Assembly: GCF_046533115.1 (NCBI RefSeq)
Contig: NZ_JAJQRC010000001.1
Location: 186,001-250,000 of the forward strand
Reading direction: 5' to 3'
Length of the DNA stretch: 64,000 nucleotides
Source of the DNA: JAIRMO01 sp046533115
GTDB taxonomy: Bacteria > Spirochaetota > Spirochaetia > Treponematales > Breznakiellaceae
Shown: positions 32,058 to 40,592 of the stretch, piece after piece
Layout of the letters: every line of letters starts with the position of its first letter
Position numbering within the stretch: position 1 is the first letter of the stretch
Translations under genes and position numbers: made by a program
The notes under the pieces: model-generated
What the model saw: the letters and a program-made list of their open reading frames with translations, nothing else
What the model was told of the DNA's origin: nothing
Databases searched by the model: none

Positions 32058-32765
32058 TCAGCGGGGGATCACCGGGTTTTTTCCCAGGGAACGGGCGGTA
32101 TTTGCCAGGGCTTTTACTTCTTCTATATCCGGCGCCTCAAACCGGTTCCAGACCGGGTCAAGACAATTTCCCGGCCGGAAGGGCCTGAAATACCAGGGGG
32201 AGCTATCGGTGAGGGGGGCGAGGGCCCGGATATCCTCTTCGGTGATAAAGCCTTGGGGGAACACCAGGGTACGGTATTCCCGGCGTATGCCGGAAGCTCG
32301 GATCAGGGCGGCGCTTTTTTCCAGCTCCCCTCCGGGATCCGTGAGCCCCGGACCGGCCGTAAGCATCCCGTATCGCTTGGGGGCCAGCTTGAGGTCCAGG
32401 GCGATATAATCGGGCCGGGTTTCGTTACGGTTAAAGAGTTCTTCTAGCACGGCGCCGGCGAGCCCGTTGGTATCGAGTTTTACCGGCAGCCCCAGATCCT
32501 TGATAGACCGGATCAGGGTAAAAAGCCCCCGGTACAAGGTGGGTTCTCCCCCGCTTAAAACCACTCCCCCAAGGACGGAACGGCGTTTTTTGAGGTGTCC
32601 CAGGGCTTCCTCCCGGGAGACCAGCCCGTCCTGCAGGCCCTCCAGGAGTTCCCGGTTGTGACACCAGGGACAACGGAGGTTGCACCCGGGTAAAAAAAAC
32701 ACCGCCGCCACCTTTCCCGGATAATCCACCAGACTGGTTTTTTGCAGGGCCAGTTGGGCATCCAT
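32058..32765 (-). CDS. radical-SAM glycyl-radical-enzyme activase, NrdG-like
   Basis: A 235-residue radical SAM protein with the CxxxCxxC cluster in PGCNLRCPWCHN, SGGEPTL and KLDTNG. The N terminus LQKTSLVDYPGKVAAVFFLPGC is that of anaerobic ribonucleotide-reductase activating proteins of the archaeal/Firmicutes type, which generate the glycyl radical on NrdD. nrdD is not in the window, so the target is inferred. The start codon immediately follows the xseA stop, so the two are translationally linked. Confidence 0.85.
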   Translation of the reverse strand: MDAQLALQKTSLVDYPGKVAAVFFLPGCNLRCPWCHNRELLEGLQDGLVSREEALGHLKKRRSVLGGVVLSGGEPTLYRGLFTLIRSIKDLGLPVKLDTNGLAGAVLEELFNRNETRPDYIALDLKLAPKRYGMLTAGPGLTDPGGELEKSAALIRASGIRREYRTLVFPQGFITEEDIRALAPLTDSSPWYFRPFRPGNCLDPVWNRFEAPDIEEVKALANTARSLGKNPVIPR

Positions 32766-33980
32766 TTACGGCTCGGCGGTAGGGAGGACTTTCTCGGTCC
32801 GGGCGGTAATGATGCCCCGGAGGGGACGTATACCGAGCCGGTCTCCGGGTTTTGTATCCTCAGGGAAGCGGAGGATCTTCCCGGTTTCTTCGTTAATAAC
32901 TACCGAAAACCCCCGTTCCAGAATCGCCCGGGGACTCCCCGCCTCAAGACCGGTCAAAGCCAATTCCAGCCTCCGGCGCAGGAGGGAGATCCGTTCCGAA
33001 AGGCATTGCAGGAGTTTTTCTTTGGCGTCATCAAACCGTACCAGCCGGGGCTGCAGGATGGACCGGAACCGATACTCCAGATCCTCCATACGGAAGGGCC
33101 TTGAGAGAAGCCTGCCCCGGTCAATCCGGGAGACCATGGTCCGGTGAAAGAATTCCACCTGTTCCCGTACCCATTCCAGGGTCTCCTGCCGGTGGGCGCT
33201 CACCAGTTCCGCCGCCGCCGACGGGGTAGGAGCCCGGAGGTCCGCGGCATAATCCGAAAGGGCCCAGTCAATTTCATGGCCCACCGCGCTGATAATGGGA
33301 ATCTCCGAAGCCGCCACCGCCCGGACCACGACTTCCTCGGAAAAGGGCAAGAGGTCCTCCAGGGAACCCCCGCCCCGGCCGACGATAAGCACCTCCGCCA
33401 AATGCCATTGGTTGGCCTGCTCTATCCGCCGGGCGATAATGCCCGCGGCCTCGTTTCCCTGTACCGGGGCGGGGAGGATGATCACCCGGATTCCCCCGGC
33501 CCGGCGGGCCAGAATGTTGAGAATATCCCGCACCGCCGCCCCGGTGGGGGAGCTTACCACTCCCACGGTTTCGGGAAAGCGGGGGATGGGCCGTCTTTTT
33601 TCCTCATCGAAAAGCCCCTCTGCGGCAAGCTGGCGTTTCCGTTTTTCCAACAGGGCCAGTAGATCCCCGGTCCCGGCTTCCTCCATTTCCTCGCATATTA
33701 TCTGATAGGTTCCCCGCTGGGCATAAACCGACACGCTCCCCCGGACCCGCAGGAGCATCCCGTCCTTGGGCTCAAAGGAAAGATAGCGGAGCCGGTTTTT
33801 GAACATCACCGCCGAAATCGACGCCCCCGCATCTTTTAGGGTAAAGTAGAAATGCCCCGTACTGGAGGGCCTGAAATTGGACAACTCCCCCTCGACGGTT
33901 ATACGGGTAAAGGCCCCCTCAAGGTTCTGCCTGATCCGTTCGGTCAACTCCGAAACCGATAATTTTTGGCTTCCATCCAT
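32766..33980 (-). CDS. xseA: exodeoxyribonuclease VII large subunit
   Basis: Degrades single-stranded DNA bidirectionally together with the small subunit XseB. The 404 residues include the N-terminal OB fold (ITVEGELSNFRPSSTGHFYF), the catalytic-domain signatures VGVVSSPTGAAVRDILN and ILIVGRGGGSLEDLLPF, and ISAVGHEIDW. The C-terminal part is helical. No xseB is seen next to it. The gene downstream on the same strand is the NrdG-like activase, with no gap. Confidence 0.96.
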   Translation of the reverse strand: MDGSQKLSVSELTERIRQNLEGAFTRITVEGELSNFRPSSTGHFYFTLKDAGASISAVMFKNRLRYLSFEPKDGMLLRVRGSVSVYAQRGTYQIICEEMEEAGTGDLLALLEKRKRQLAAEGLFDEEKRRPIPRFPETVGVVSSPTGAAVRDILNILARRAGGIRVIILPAPVQGNEAAGIIARRIEQANQWHLAEVLIVGRGGGSLEDLLPFSEEVVVRAVAASEIPIISAVGHEIDWALSDYAADLRAPTPSAAAELVSAHRQETLEWVREQVEFFHRTMVSRIDRGRLLSRPFRMEDLEYRFRSILQPRLVRFDDAKEKLLQCLSERISLLRRRLELALTGLEAGSPRAILERGFSVVINEETGKILRFPEDTKPGDRLGIRPLRGIITARTEKVLPTAEP

Positions 33981-34060
33981 GATAAAACAGTATACACCAT
34001 AGGGGATGGAGGATGAAGGGCGTTAGACGGGGCAAAACCATTTGCTTTTGCCCGGGGGCG

Positions 34061-34828
34061 TCAGGAATAATAGTACCCCAGGATATCCACACTGAATTTG
34101 TTGCGATCCCCCCGGTAGCGGGCGACGGAAAATTCTACCGGCATGGGGGCATCATCGGAGGAAGCAAGGGTTTTAACCAGGATAAGGGCTTTGTTTTTGG
34201 CGATTTGTAAAAGTTCCGCCTCTTTGCGGCGGGCGTTGATCGCCTCAATTTCCCGGCGTACCCGGTTAACTCTTACATGGTAGATCTCTTCCAAAGATTG
34301 GTAGAGGGAATTAACGGTAAAATCAACCTCCATAAGTTTTTGGTATGGTTCGTAGGGCAAAAAGGTTTCCACATAAACCAGGGGTACCCTATCGGCCAAA
34401 CGTACCCGGCTCAGATAAATCAGGGGCGCGTCCAGAGGGAGCCCTAATTTTTCATTGGCCTCATGGGGGCCGGTAAATTTTTCAAGTCCTATCACCTTGG
34501 TTTGGGGGGTAAGGCCTTTGGATTTCATCTCCTGGTTAAAGGTTTCCAGTTTACTTAAAAAACGCTCCTCCACCTTCGGACTGGATACGAAGGTCCCCTT
34601 GCCCTTATAGCGGTTTAGGTAGCCTTCGTTTACCAGCTCACTTAATGCCTGGCGTATGGTGGGCCGGGAAACATTGAGGGCTTCACAAAGCTCATTTTCC
34701 GGTGGAAGCATACCCCCTTTCTGAATAGCGGCATTTTCAATTAGCGTAAGGATCTGTTTTTTTAACTGATAATAAAGGGGTATCGGTATATTTTTGTCCA
34801 GTTTGATTGAGGTGAATATGCTGTCCAT
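34061..34828 (-). CDS. GntR/HutC-family regulator, likely master of the sugar region
   Basis: A 255-residue regulator with an N-terminal winged helix (PLYYQLKKQILTLIENAA, then LPPENELCEALNVSRPTIRQAL) and a C-terminal UTRA effector domain (from about residue 90; the motifs LSRVRLADRVPLVYVETFLP and PVEFSVARYRGDRNKF are typical). It is the third gene of the operon with the shikimate-dehydrogenase-like and cupin PGI genes. The TATGTAATTACATA palindromes have the GT-AC half-site form seen for GntR proteins and lie at its own operon promoter and at five other sites up to 56.9 kb, so it probably controls them. The effector is probably a sugar phosphate or related compound, unproven. Confidence 0.88.
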   Translation of the reverse strand: MDSIFTSIKLDKNIPIPLYYQLKKQILTLIENAAIQKGGMLPPENELCEALNVSRPTIRQALSELVNEGYLNRYKGKGTFVSSPKVEERFLSKLETFNQEMKSKGLTPQTKVIGLEKFTGPHEANEKLGLPLDAPLIYLSRVRLADRVPLVYVETFLPYEPYQKLMEVDFTVNSLYQSLEEIYHVRVNRVRREIEAINARRKEAELLQIAKNKALILVKTLASSDDAPMPVEFSVARYRGDRNKFSVDILGYYYS

Positions 34829-34843
34829 AAGACTCCTTTACCC

Positions 34844-35434
34844 CTACCCCCATCGGGGATTATCTATGACCCGAAACTTACCGTCGTCTCCTTCAACCAC
34901 CAATTTACGGTAGCCCTTGGTCTCGATGGTAGCGTAATTGTGACCCGCATCCCCGCGAAAAACAAAAAAAGAAACCAGGGGAACCTTCCCGGTATTTATT
35001 GTACGGTGGGCATAACGCGGGGGCACATAGATAACCTTACCCGGTTCCATCGGATAAAATTCCGTGTCCCCCTCGGGGTTCTCTACGAGCATACCCCCTT
35101 CTCCCGATAAAGTATAGTACACCTCCGCGGTTTCAAGGATCGTATGGAAATGTCCTTTGGTCATAAAATATTCATTACCGATTTTTCCGGGATAGGTGAT
35201 GGAGGTACCAAAGGCAAGATCGGCGGGATTTTGCGGCGCGCCAAGTTCATAAAACTCATACACCAGGGGATCCCCTCCGGTCACTGCTTTTTCAAAGGCC
35301 GCCGTATCGTTATACATACCCTTCATCTGGGAAAGGTAGCGCTTGGTAGATACCGCATTCCGGGATAATCCGTCCGTCAGGGAAAAGTCCAGTAAAAAAC
35401 CCCGGACCCAATCATAGTTTGCTTTTTCCGCCAT
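34844..35434 (-). CDS. cupin-type glucose-6-phosphate isomerase
   Basis: A 196-residue cupin isomerase of the archaeal PGI family. The metal site is visible as KGHFH (two His), the Glu in TAEVYYTLSG, and the His in YVPPRYAHRT. The C-terminal DNPRW is shared with the Pyrococcus enzyme. Family members interconvert glucose-6- and fructose-6-phosphate. In this sugar operon a different aldose/ketose phosphate is possible. The ATG at 35434 has a GGAGG site. It lies between the shikimate-dehydrogenase-like gene (16 bp upstream) and the GntR gene (15 bp downstream). Confidence 0.88.
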   Translation of the reverse strand: MAEKANYDWVRGFLLDFSLTDGLSRNAVSTKRYLSQMKGMYNDTAAFEKAVTGGDPLVYEFYELGAPQNPADLAFGTSITYPGKIGNEYFMTKGHFHTILETAEVYYTLSGEGGMLVENPEGDTEFYPMEPGKVIYVPPRYAHRTINTGKVPLVSFFVFRGDAGHNYATIETKGYRKLVVEGDDGKFRVIDNPRWG

Positions 35435-35450
35435 TTCATCTGCCTCCACT

Positions 35451-36383
35451 TCATTCTTTTGCGATAGCACTTAATCGTTCCAATATCTGCCGGTCAATAG
35501 GTATATGAAAAACTTCGGCGATTACCTGGGTCCATCCATGGATAAAATAATTCCACCCGTCTTCCACATGGAGGTTTTTCGTTTCTTTCTGAGCCTCCGC
35601 CTGGTGTTTAAAAATCAGATTCCCCCGGTAGTTGATCTCCCATACCAGGCTGTTTTCGGGATATGAGACGGCGTCGGTGGTAGGAGAGCCGGGGGCATCC
35701 TTGCCGAGGCCGGTGGCATTGACCACCAGGGAATAGGGGGGTAGGGCGGCAATAAGTTTATCGTTATCCGCCGGAGTGGGGCAATGTAAAAACCGAAAAT
35801 CGATTTTCGGGTTAAGCCCCTGTAAAGCGGCTGCCGCGGATTTTAGCCGGGGTCCGCTGCGGTTCGCGATGCTTATACGCCGGGGGACGTTGTTTCCAAA
35901 TCGTTCCTGGGAAAAATACAGGGACATGGCCAGGGAACTCCCCCCCGCTCCCAGAAGCAGGACTTCACCTCCATGGTTGACCCAAAAATCAGGGGGCACA
36001 AAGGACTCCAGGGCTAATCCGCTTGAGATAGGATCCTTGGCGTGAGCACAAAAGGCCCCGTCCTTTTTTGAAAGAGAGGAAACTTCCTCCAATTTTTCCG
36101 CATAGGGGTCAATATAATCAAACATATCCCGGCAGGCCCGGTAGAGATCCAGCTTGTGGGTGGTCACCAGGGCCCCCAGGGAAAGGGGATCCTCCTTTAA
36201 AAAACCGGTGGCCCTTCGATAATCCTCCACCGGAGCATGAAGGGATAGATCTATTCCCCGGATAACGGCGTCAAGCCCCAGGGCTTTTGCCCATTTGGGA
36301 AATACCCGCATAATTGAGGATTGTCCCGTGGTTACCCCAATAAAATAAAAAGTCGGAAGCTCTGCTGCCTTTAGACTCGGCAT
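35451..36383 (-). CDS. shikimate-dehydrogenase-like (AroE-fold) oxidoreductase
   Basis: A 310-residue AroE-fold protein. The N domain has the catalytic-lysine loop as LGALVTTHKLDLY, where AroE usually reads NVTxPxK, and the Asp position in CAHAKDPISSGLA, where AroE reads NTDxxG. The Rossmann loop is LLGAGGSSLAMS and the domain end is VNATGLGKDAPGSP. The catalytic Lys and Asp are kept, but the substrate-binding residues around them differ from biosynthetic AroE. It is the first gene of a sugar-type operon with cupin PGI and GntR. I infer a catabolic polyol or cyclitol substrate. Start 36383 has an AGGAG site. Confidence 0.75.
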   Translation of the reverse strand: MPSLKAAELPTFYFIGVTTGQSSIMRVFPKWAKALGLDAVIRGIDLSLHAPVEDYRRATGFLKEDPLSLGALVTTHKLDLYRACRDMFDYIDPYAEKLEEVSSLSKKDGAFCAHAKDPISSGLALESFVPPDFWVNHGGEVLLLGAGGSSLAMSLYFSQERFGNNVPRRISIANRSGPRLKSAAAALQGLNPKIDFRFLHCPTPADNDKLIAALPPYSLVVNATGLGKDAPGSPTTDAVSYPENSLVWEINYRGNLIFKHQAEAQKETKNLHVEDGWNYFIHGWTQVIAEVFHIPIDRQILERLSAIAKE

Positions 36384-36413
36384 AGCGTATTCTCCTTTCG
36401 CACAAGTTGTCAT

Positions 36414-36427
36414 TATGTAGTTACATT
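36414..36427. promoter_or_regulatory. GntR-type operator, imperfect copy
   Basis: TATGTAGTTACATT differs from TATGTAATTACATA at two positions. It lies just past the predicted start point of the shikimate-dehydrogenase-like/PGI/GntR operon, which suggests autoregulation. Confidence 0.65.
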
Positions 36428-36436
36428 GCTACTTGA

Positions 36437-36465
36437 ATAATACTCCATAAGTAATAAAATGTAAA
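36437..36465 (-). promoter_or_regulatory. promoter of the AroE-like/PGI/GntR operon
   Basis: Minus strand: -35 TTTACA (36465-36460), 17-bp spacer, -10 TATTAT (36442-36437). Confidence 0.65.
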
Positions 36466-36470
36466 GAGAA

Positions 36471-36498
36471 TTGACATGCTAAGTAATAATGATATTAT
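36471..36498 (+). promoter_or_regulatory. promoter of the 2-hydroxyacid dehydrogenase/hydrolase pair
   Basis: TTGACA (36471-36476), 16-bp spacer, TATTAT (36493-36498). The GntR palindrome starts on the -10. Confidence 0.65.
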
Positions 36499-36513
36499 GT
36501 AATTACATAATAT
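36492..36513. promoter_or_regulatory. GntR-type operator, perfect 22-bp palindrome
   Basis: Perfect palindrome centred between 36502 and 36503, with core TATGTAATTACATA at 36496-36509 and two extra symmetric A/T pairs beyond ATTATG...CATAAT. It overlaps the -10 and start point of the plus-strand promoter, so binding should repress it. Confidence 0.85.
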
Positions 36514-36527
36514 ATCAGGGAGTTTTT

Positions 36528-37478
36528 ATGAAAGTACTGGTTACCGCCACCTCTTTAAATCCGGTTCATCCCAATCCGGCTCTGGAACAATTAAACCGCT
36601 TTGCCGATAGGGTGGTTTTTAATCCCCACGGAAGGCCCCTTACCGAAGATGAGCTTATCCCCCTGCTGGAAGGCTGTGAGGGTTATATTGCGGGCCTTGA
36701 CTTTATCACCAAAAAGGTGATCGAGCAAAGCCCCTCCCTGCGGGTAATTTCCCGCTACGGCGCCGGTGTTGACCGCCTGGATCTGGAGGCGGCCCGGGCA
36801 AAGGGTATCCTGGTCTGTAATACCCCCGGAGTTAATGCCCAGGCAGTGGCGGATTTAACCATAGCCTTGATCCTTTCCGTTGCCCGCCGGATACCTTTCC
36901 TGGATCGAAATACCCGACAAGGCCGATGGCCCCGTTCCACCGGCGTTGAGTTGTACGGCAAAACCATGGGTATCCTAGGCCTCGGCGCCATCGGCAAGGC
37001 GGTGGCAAAGCGGGCCGCCGGTTTTGCCATGCATATTATGGCCTACGATCCCTATATGGATGAAGCCTACGCCAAAGCCCAAGGCATCGTCGCCGCTGAT
37101 TTTGATACCCTGGTCACGAGGGTGGATTTTCTCTGTCTGCACCTGCCCCTTACCGCGGAGACCCGGCATATTATATCCGGGGAGGTAATGAAAAGGATGA
37201 AACCGGGGGTGATCATGGTCAACACCGCCCGGGGCGGCCTTATCGACGAGCAGGCGGCCTATGAACTTCTCCAATCCGGCCATTTGGGGGGGCTGGGTAT
37301 TGATGTATATGAGGAGGAGCCCCCAAAAGAGTCCCCCCTCTTTACCCTGGATAACGTGGTGTTAACCCCCCATACGGCTTCCCATACTAGGGAAGCCACC
37401 GCTGCCATGGCATCCCTATCGGTACAAAACCTTATCGATGTCCTTTCCGGCAGGGATTGTCCCTACCTAGTGAGGTAA
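36528..37478 (+). CDS. D-2-hydroxyacid dehydrogenase, SerA-like
   Basis: A 316-residue NAD-dependent D-isomer 2-hydroxyacid dehydrogenase. The NAD fold has GILGLGAIGKAVAKRA, and the catalytic triad is visible as Arg in NTARGG, Glu in DVYEEEPP and His in LTPHTASHT. It has no ACT domain, so it is not a full-length regulated SerA. It is operonic with a phosphotriesterase-fold hydrolase (1-bp gap) under a GntR operator, which points to reduction or oxidation of a sugar-derived acid rather than serine synthesis. The start at 36528 was chosen over 36489 because the latter falls inside the operator. Confidence 0.88.
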   Translation: MKVLVTATSLNPVHPNPALEQLNRFADRVVFNPHGRPLTEDELIPLLEGCEGYIAGLDFITKKVIEQSPSLRVISRYGAGVDRLDLEAARAKGILVCNTPGVNAQAVADLTIALILSVARRIPFLDRNTRQGRWPRSTGVELYGKTMGILGLGAIGKAVAKRAAGFAMHIMAYDPYMDEAYAKAQGIVAADFDTLVTRVDFLCLHLPLTAETRHIISGEVMKRMKPGVIMVNTARGGLIDEQAAYELLQSGHLGGLGIDVYEEEPPKESPLFTLDNVVLTPHTASHTREATAAMASLSVQNLIDVLSGRDCPYLVR

Positions 37479-37479
37479 T

Positions 37480-38454
37480 ATGAAAGTCATTACCACGGTC
37501 CTTGGGGATATTGCCCCGGGGGAGCTTGGATTTTGCCAAAGTCACGAACATTTGTGTATTACCGGCGCCGGCGATTTTCCGGTAAAACCGGAAGAACGGA
37601 TAGATGATCGGGAAAAGGGCCGGGAGGAGGCGGAATTATACCGCAAGGCCGGGGGAGACGCCCTGGTTGACGCCCAGCCCCTCGGCTGCGGCAGGGATGC
37701 TTTGGTACTTCGGGAGATTTCGCAGAAAAGCGGGGTCCGGATCATCGCCTCCACCGGGTTTCATAAAATGGCCTACTATTCTGAGGGGCATTGGATCCAT
37801 AGGGCGGGCACGGATGAACTGACCCGGCTTTTTATCGAGGAACTGCAGGGGGGAATGTACCTGGACGGGGATAGGTCTTATCCCCGGAATCAAGGTCCCG
37901 GCCGGGCCGGACAGATCAAAACCGCCCTGGATGCGGAAGGTCTTACCCCCCGCTATCAAAAATTGTTCGCCGCCGCCGCGGAAGCCGCCAAGGTTTGCGG
38001 CTGTGCCCTTATGGCGCATATAGAAAAGGGTTCCGATCCTGTGGGCTTATCCGACTATCTCTTCAAACAGGGCCTGGCCCCCAACGCTTTGATCTTTTGT
38101 CACCTGGATCGGGCGGTAGCGGATATTGCCGTCCACCGGGAGATCTGCGGACGGGGAATAACCCTGGAGTACGATACCATCGGCCGCCCCAAATATCACG
38201 ATGATGAGCGGGAAGTGGCAATTATTACCGAAATGCTGGAAGCGGAATATGAAAACCAGCTCCTCATGTCCCTGGACACCACCCGGGCGCGGCTCCGCAG
38301 CTATGGAGGTACCCCCGGTCTTTCCTATATCCGGGATGAATTTATCCCCCTGTTGCGGCGCCGGGGCGTTTCGGAAACCCAGATAGGGGCTTTTTTTGAG
38401 GGGAACCCCGCCCGGATCTTTGCCCGGACTAGCCCGGAGCCGGCGGAATCTTGA
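37480..38454 (+). CDS. phosphotriesterase-family metal hydrolase, lactonase candidate
   Basis: A 324-residue amidohydrolase-superfamily enzyme of the Php/PTE group. The binuclear metal site is complete: H22 and H24 in QSHEHLC, the carbamylated-Lys candidate in AGQIKTALDAEG, His in LMAHIEKG, His in IFCHLDRA, and Asp in MSLDTTRARL. Several relatives hydrolyse sugar lactones or lactone phosphates, which suits a sugar-oxidation route with dehydrogenases nearby. There is no signal peptide, so it is cytoplasmic. It is probably translated together with the upstream dehydrogenase. The true substrate is unknown. Confidence 0.85.
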   Translation: MKVITTVLGDIAPGELGFCQSHEHLCITGAGDFPVKPEERIDDREKGREEAELYRKAGGDALVDAQPLGCGRDALVLREISQKSGVRIIASTGFHKMAYYSEGHWIHRAGTDELTRLFIEELQGGMYLDGDRSYPRNQGPGRAGQIKTALDAEGLTPRYQKLFAAAAEAAKVCGCALMAHIEKGSDPVGLSDYLFKQGLAPNALIFCHLDRAVADIAVHREICGRGITLEYDTIGRPKYHDDEREVAIITEMLEAEYENQLLMSLDTTRARLRSYGGTPGLSYIRDEFIPLLRRRGVSETQIGAFFEGNPARIFARTSPEPAES

Positions 38455-38465
38455 GACTTCGGGGA

Positions 38466-38495
38466 TTTCCGTAGCATGCTTCTTTTTTACCGAAA
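38466..38495. terminator. hairpin between convergent genes
   Basis: TTTCCGTA (38466-38473) pairs with TACCGAAA (38488-38495) with one mismatch and a loop that includes TTTTTT. It may serve as a two-way terminator. Confidence 0.4.
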
Positions 38496-38501
38496 CTCCG
38501 G

Positions 38502-39545
38502 TCATGCAAAACTGATAACCGTTTTAAGTCCCTCCGCCTTTTTCGCGTAAGCCACGGCTTCGATAAAGCCGGCGAGGGGGAAACGCCGGGAAATTAATTT
38601 TCCCAGGTCAAGGTTCCCCGCCATGACCATTTTCGCCACCTCCCGGTATTGGCGCACGTTTCCCCGGGTGGAACCGTGGATGGAAAGCTGGCGGTAGTGG
38701 ATGAGGTTGGTGTTGATGGTTACCTCCTCCTTGCCCGCGGGAAGTCCGCCGAAAAAGAGGATCCGCCCGTTCATGCCCGTTACCTTGAGGGCGTCGATCT
38801 GGGCCGCCGGCGCGGGACAGGCGGTAATACAGACATCCATCAACCGGCCGCGGGTCAGGTCCTTTACCGCTTCTTCCAGGTTTTCCGCATCAATGGGAAG
38901 GGAACCTTCCACGAGACGGGTACACTGTTCCATCCGTTCCCGGGAAATATCCCGGATGTATATCTCCGCCGCGCCCTTCGCCTTGGCCAAAAGGGCGTGC
39001 ATGATACCGATGGGTCCCGCACCGATGATCAGTACCTTATCGTTGAGGCGTATGCCGGTTCGTTCCTGACCGTTAAACACGCAGGACATGGGTTCAAAGA
39101 GGGCCGCCGTATCCAGGGGAAGAGCTTCATCCAGGATCATGATATTGCCCTGGATAATGGCGTTATGGGGGATCCGCACATACTCCGCAAAGCCGCCGTC
39201 CATATTGATGCCGAAGGCCTGGTAATCGGGACAAAGATGGGTGTCACCGGTAACACACCAATCGCAGATACCGCAGCCGATATTTGGGGCCAGGGCCACC
39301 CGCATTCCTTCCCGGTAACCCTTCACGTTTTTTCCGGTTTTTTCGATAATCCCGCTGATCTCATGGCCTAAAACCAGGGGATGTTCCGGGTCCACTCCCT
39401 TATAGCCGTTGGCTATCATCCGGAGGTCCGTCCCGCAGATCGCCGCGGCGGAGGTTTTGAGGAGAATTTCATCATCCCCTATCACGGGAAGGGGAAACTC
39501 CCCTATCCGTATATCGTTGGCGCCGTACAATTTTGCCCCATACAT
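38502..39545 (-). CDS. zinc-dependent sorbitol-dehydrogenase-like oxidoreductase
   Basis: A 347-residue MDR dehydrogenase. The catalytic zinc region is AAICGTDLRMI with GHEISGII, the structural zinc site is GCGICDWCVTGDTHLC, and the coenzyme motif is IIGAGPIGIMHALLAKAKGA. Overall it resembles the sorbitol/L-threonine dehydrogenase branch. It is the last gene of the isomerase-kinase-Gfo/Idh operon, 10 bp after the Gfo/Idh gene. It presumably oxidises a polyol or sugar hydroxyl with NAD. Confidence 0.88.
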   Translation of the reverse strand: MYGAKLYGANDIRIGEFPLPVIGDDEILLKTSAAAICGTDLRMIANGYKGVDPEHPLVLGHEISGIIEKTGKNVKGYREGMRVALAPNIGCGICDWCVTGDTHLCPDYQAFGINMDGGFAEYVRIPHNAIIQGNIMILDEALPLDTAALFEPMSCVFNGQERTGIRLNDKVLIIGAGPIGIMHALLAKAKGAAEIYIRDISRERMEQCTRLVEGSLPIDAENLEEAVKDLTRGRLMDVCITACPAPAAQIDALKVTGMNGRILFFGGLPAGKEEVTINTNLIHYRQLSIHGSTRGNVRQYREVAKMVMAGNLDLGKLISRRFPLAGFIEAVAYAKKAEGLKTVISFA

Positions 39546-39555
39546 GGTTAACTCC

Positions 39556-40575
39556 TTATGACAGATAAATTATTTGTCCCTGTTGAATGGACTCGTTACC
39601 GGCCCGCACGATGTCCACCGCCATCATGCCGTCCAGGCCGCATACCTCCGGCTCCCGGTCTTCCCGGATAGCCCCGATAAAACTGATGTCTTCGTTGACA
39701 TAGGCTTCATAAAAAAGATTTGTCCAGCTCCGGATCACATCGGCCGACATCCGGTGGTCTTTGGTATAGGTAAGGGTCGTACCGCCCATAAGCCCTCCGA
39801 TATGGAGACTTCCATGGGTACCCAGAATATCGACCCGGGCGTCATATCCGTACTGAACACCCTGGGCGCCATCAATATTACCCATCATGCCGTTTTTCAT
39901 CCTCACATTCATTAAGACGGTATCGTAAAAATCGGGGTATTGCTCCCGGGCAGCCTCACAGCGGTAATTACCCGCCATGGCGTAGAGGCTTGCCGCTTCG
40001 CTTCCGGTGAACCAGCGCAGGGTATCAATATCGTGGCTGTTTACCTCCGCCAGGGGACCGTTGCTCTTATGGATATCGTACATCCACTCCTGGGGGGTGC
40101 TGGGACCCCGGGTAAGGGATTTTACGCTTACCACCGCCCCGATTTCCCCGGAATCCACAATTTCCTTTGCCCGGCGAAAATTGGCGTCAAAACGGCGCAT
40201 AAATCCAATCTGAAGCTTGACCTTGTTTTTTTTGACGGCGTCGATCATCCCCTGACATTCTTCCCGGGTCATGGCCATGGGTTTTTCACAGAGGATATGT
40301 TTTCCCGCCCCGGCGGCTTCGATCACGATATCATGGTGGAATTTGGTGGGGGTAACCACAATGACCGCATCCACCGCGGGATTTTCCAGGGCCTGCCGGT
40401 AATCGGTATACCAGGTATCTATCCCTAATTCACCCGCCGCCGAACGGGCGCTTTCTTCCACCGTATCGCTTACGGCGACCATTTTTGCGTGGGGCACCCG
40501 GGAAGCGAAATTCCGCCCGTGGATCATCCCCGCCCGGCCGGCACCGATGAGACATAAACCGATAGTATCTTTCAT
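39556..40575 (-). CDS. Gfo/Idh/MocA-family dehydrogenase, inositol-dehydrogenase-like
   Basis: A 339-residue NAD(P)-dependent sugar or inositol dehydrogenase. The Rossmann motif is LIGAGRAGMIHGRNF, the catalytic lysine is in LCEKPMAMT, and the substrate-site segment AEVNSHDIDTLRWF contains the conserved Asp/His pair of inositol 2-dehydrogenases. It is third in the operon, 17 bp after the FGGY kinase. The family also oxidises glucose, xylose and gluconate-type substrates, so the inositol label is only a resemblance. Confidence 0.87.
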   Translation of the reverse strand: MKDTIGLCLIGAGRAGMIHGRNFASRVPHAKMVAVSDTVEESARSAAGELGIDTWYTDYRQALENPAVDAVIVVTPTKFHHDIVIEAAGAGKHILCEKPMAMTREECQGMIDAVKKNKVKLQIGFMRRFDANFRRAKEIVDSGEIGAVVSVKSLTRGPSTPQEWMYDIHKSNGPLAEVNSHDIDTLRWFTGSEAASLYAMAGNYRCEAAREQYPDFYDTVLMNVRMKNGMMGNIDGAQGVQYGYDARVDILGTHGSLHIGGLMGGTTLTYTKDHRMSADVIRSWTNLFYEAYVNEDISFIGAIREDREPEVCGLDGMMAVDIVRAGNESIQQGQIIYLS

Positions 40576-40592
40576 ATAGCGATCATTCCTCC

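Noticed and set aside
36528..37478. true serine-pathway phosphoglycerate dehydrogenase (serA)
   Set aside because: It lacks the C-terminal ACT domain and sits under a GntR operator with a lactonase-type gene. A sugar-acid role is more likely, so no gene symbol was given.
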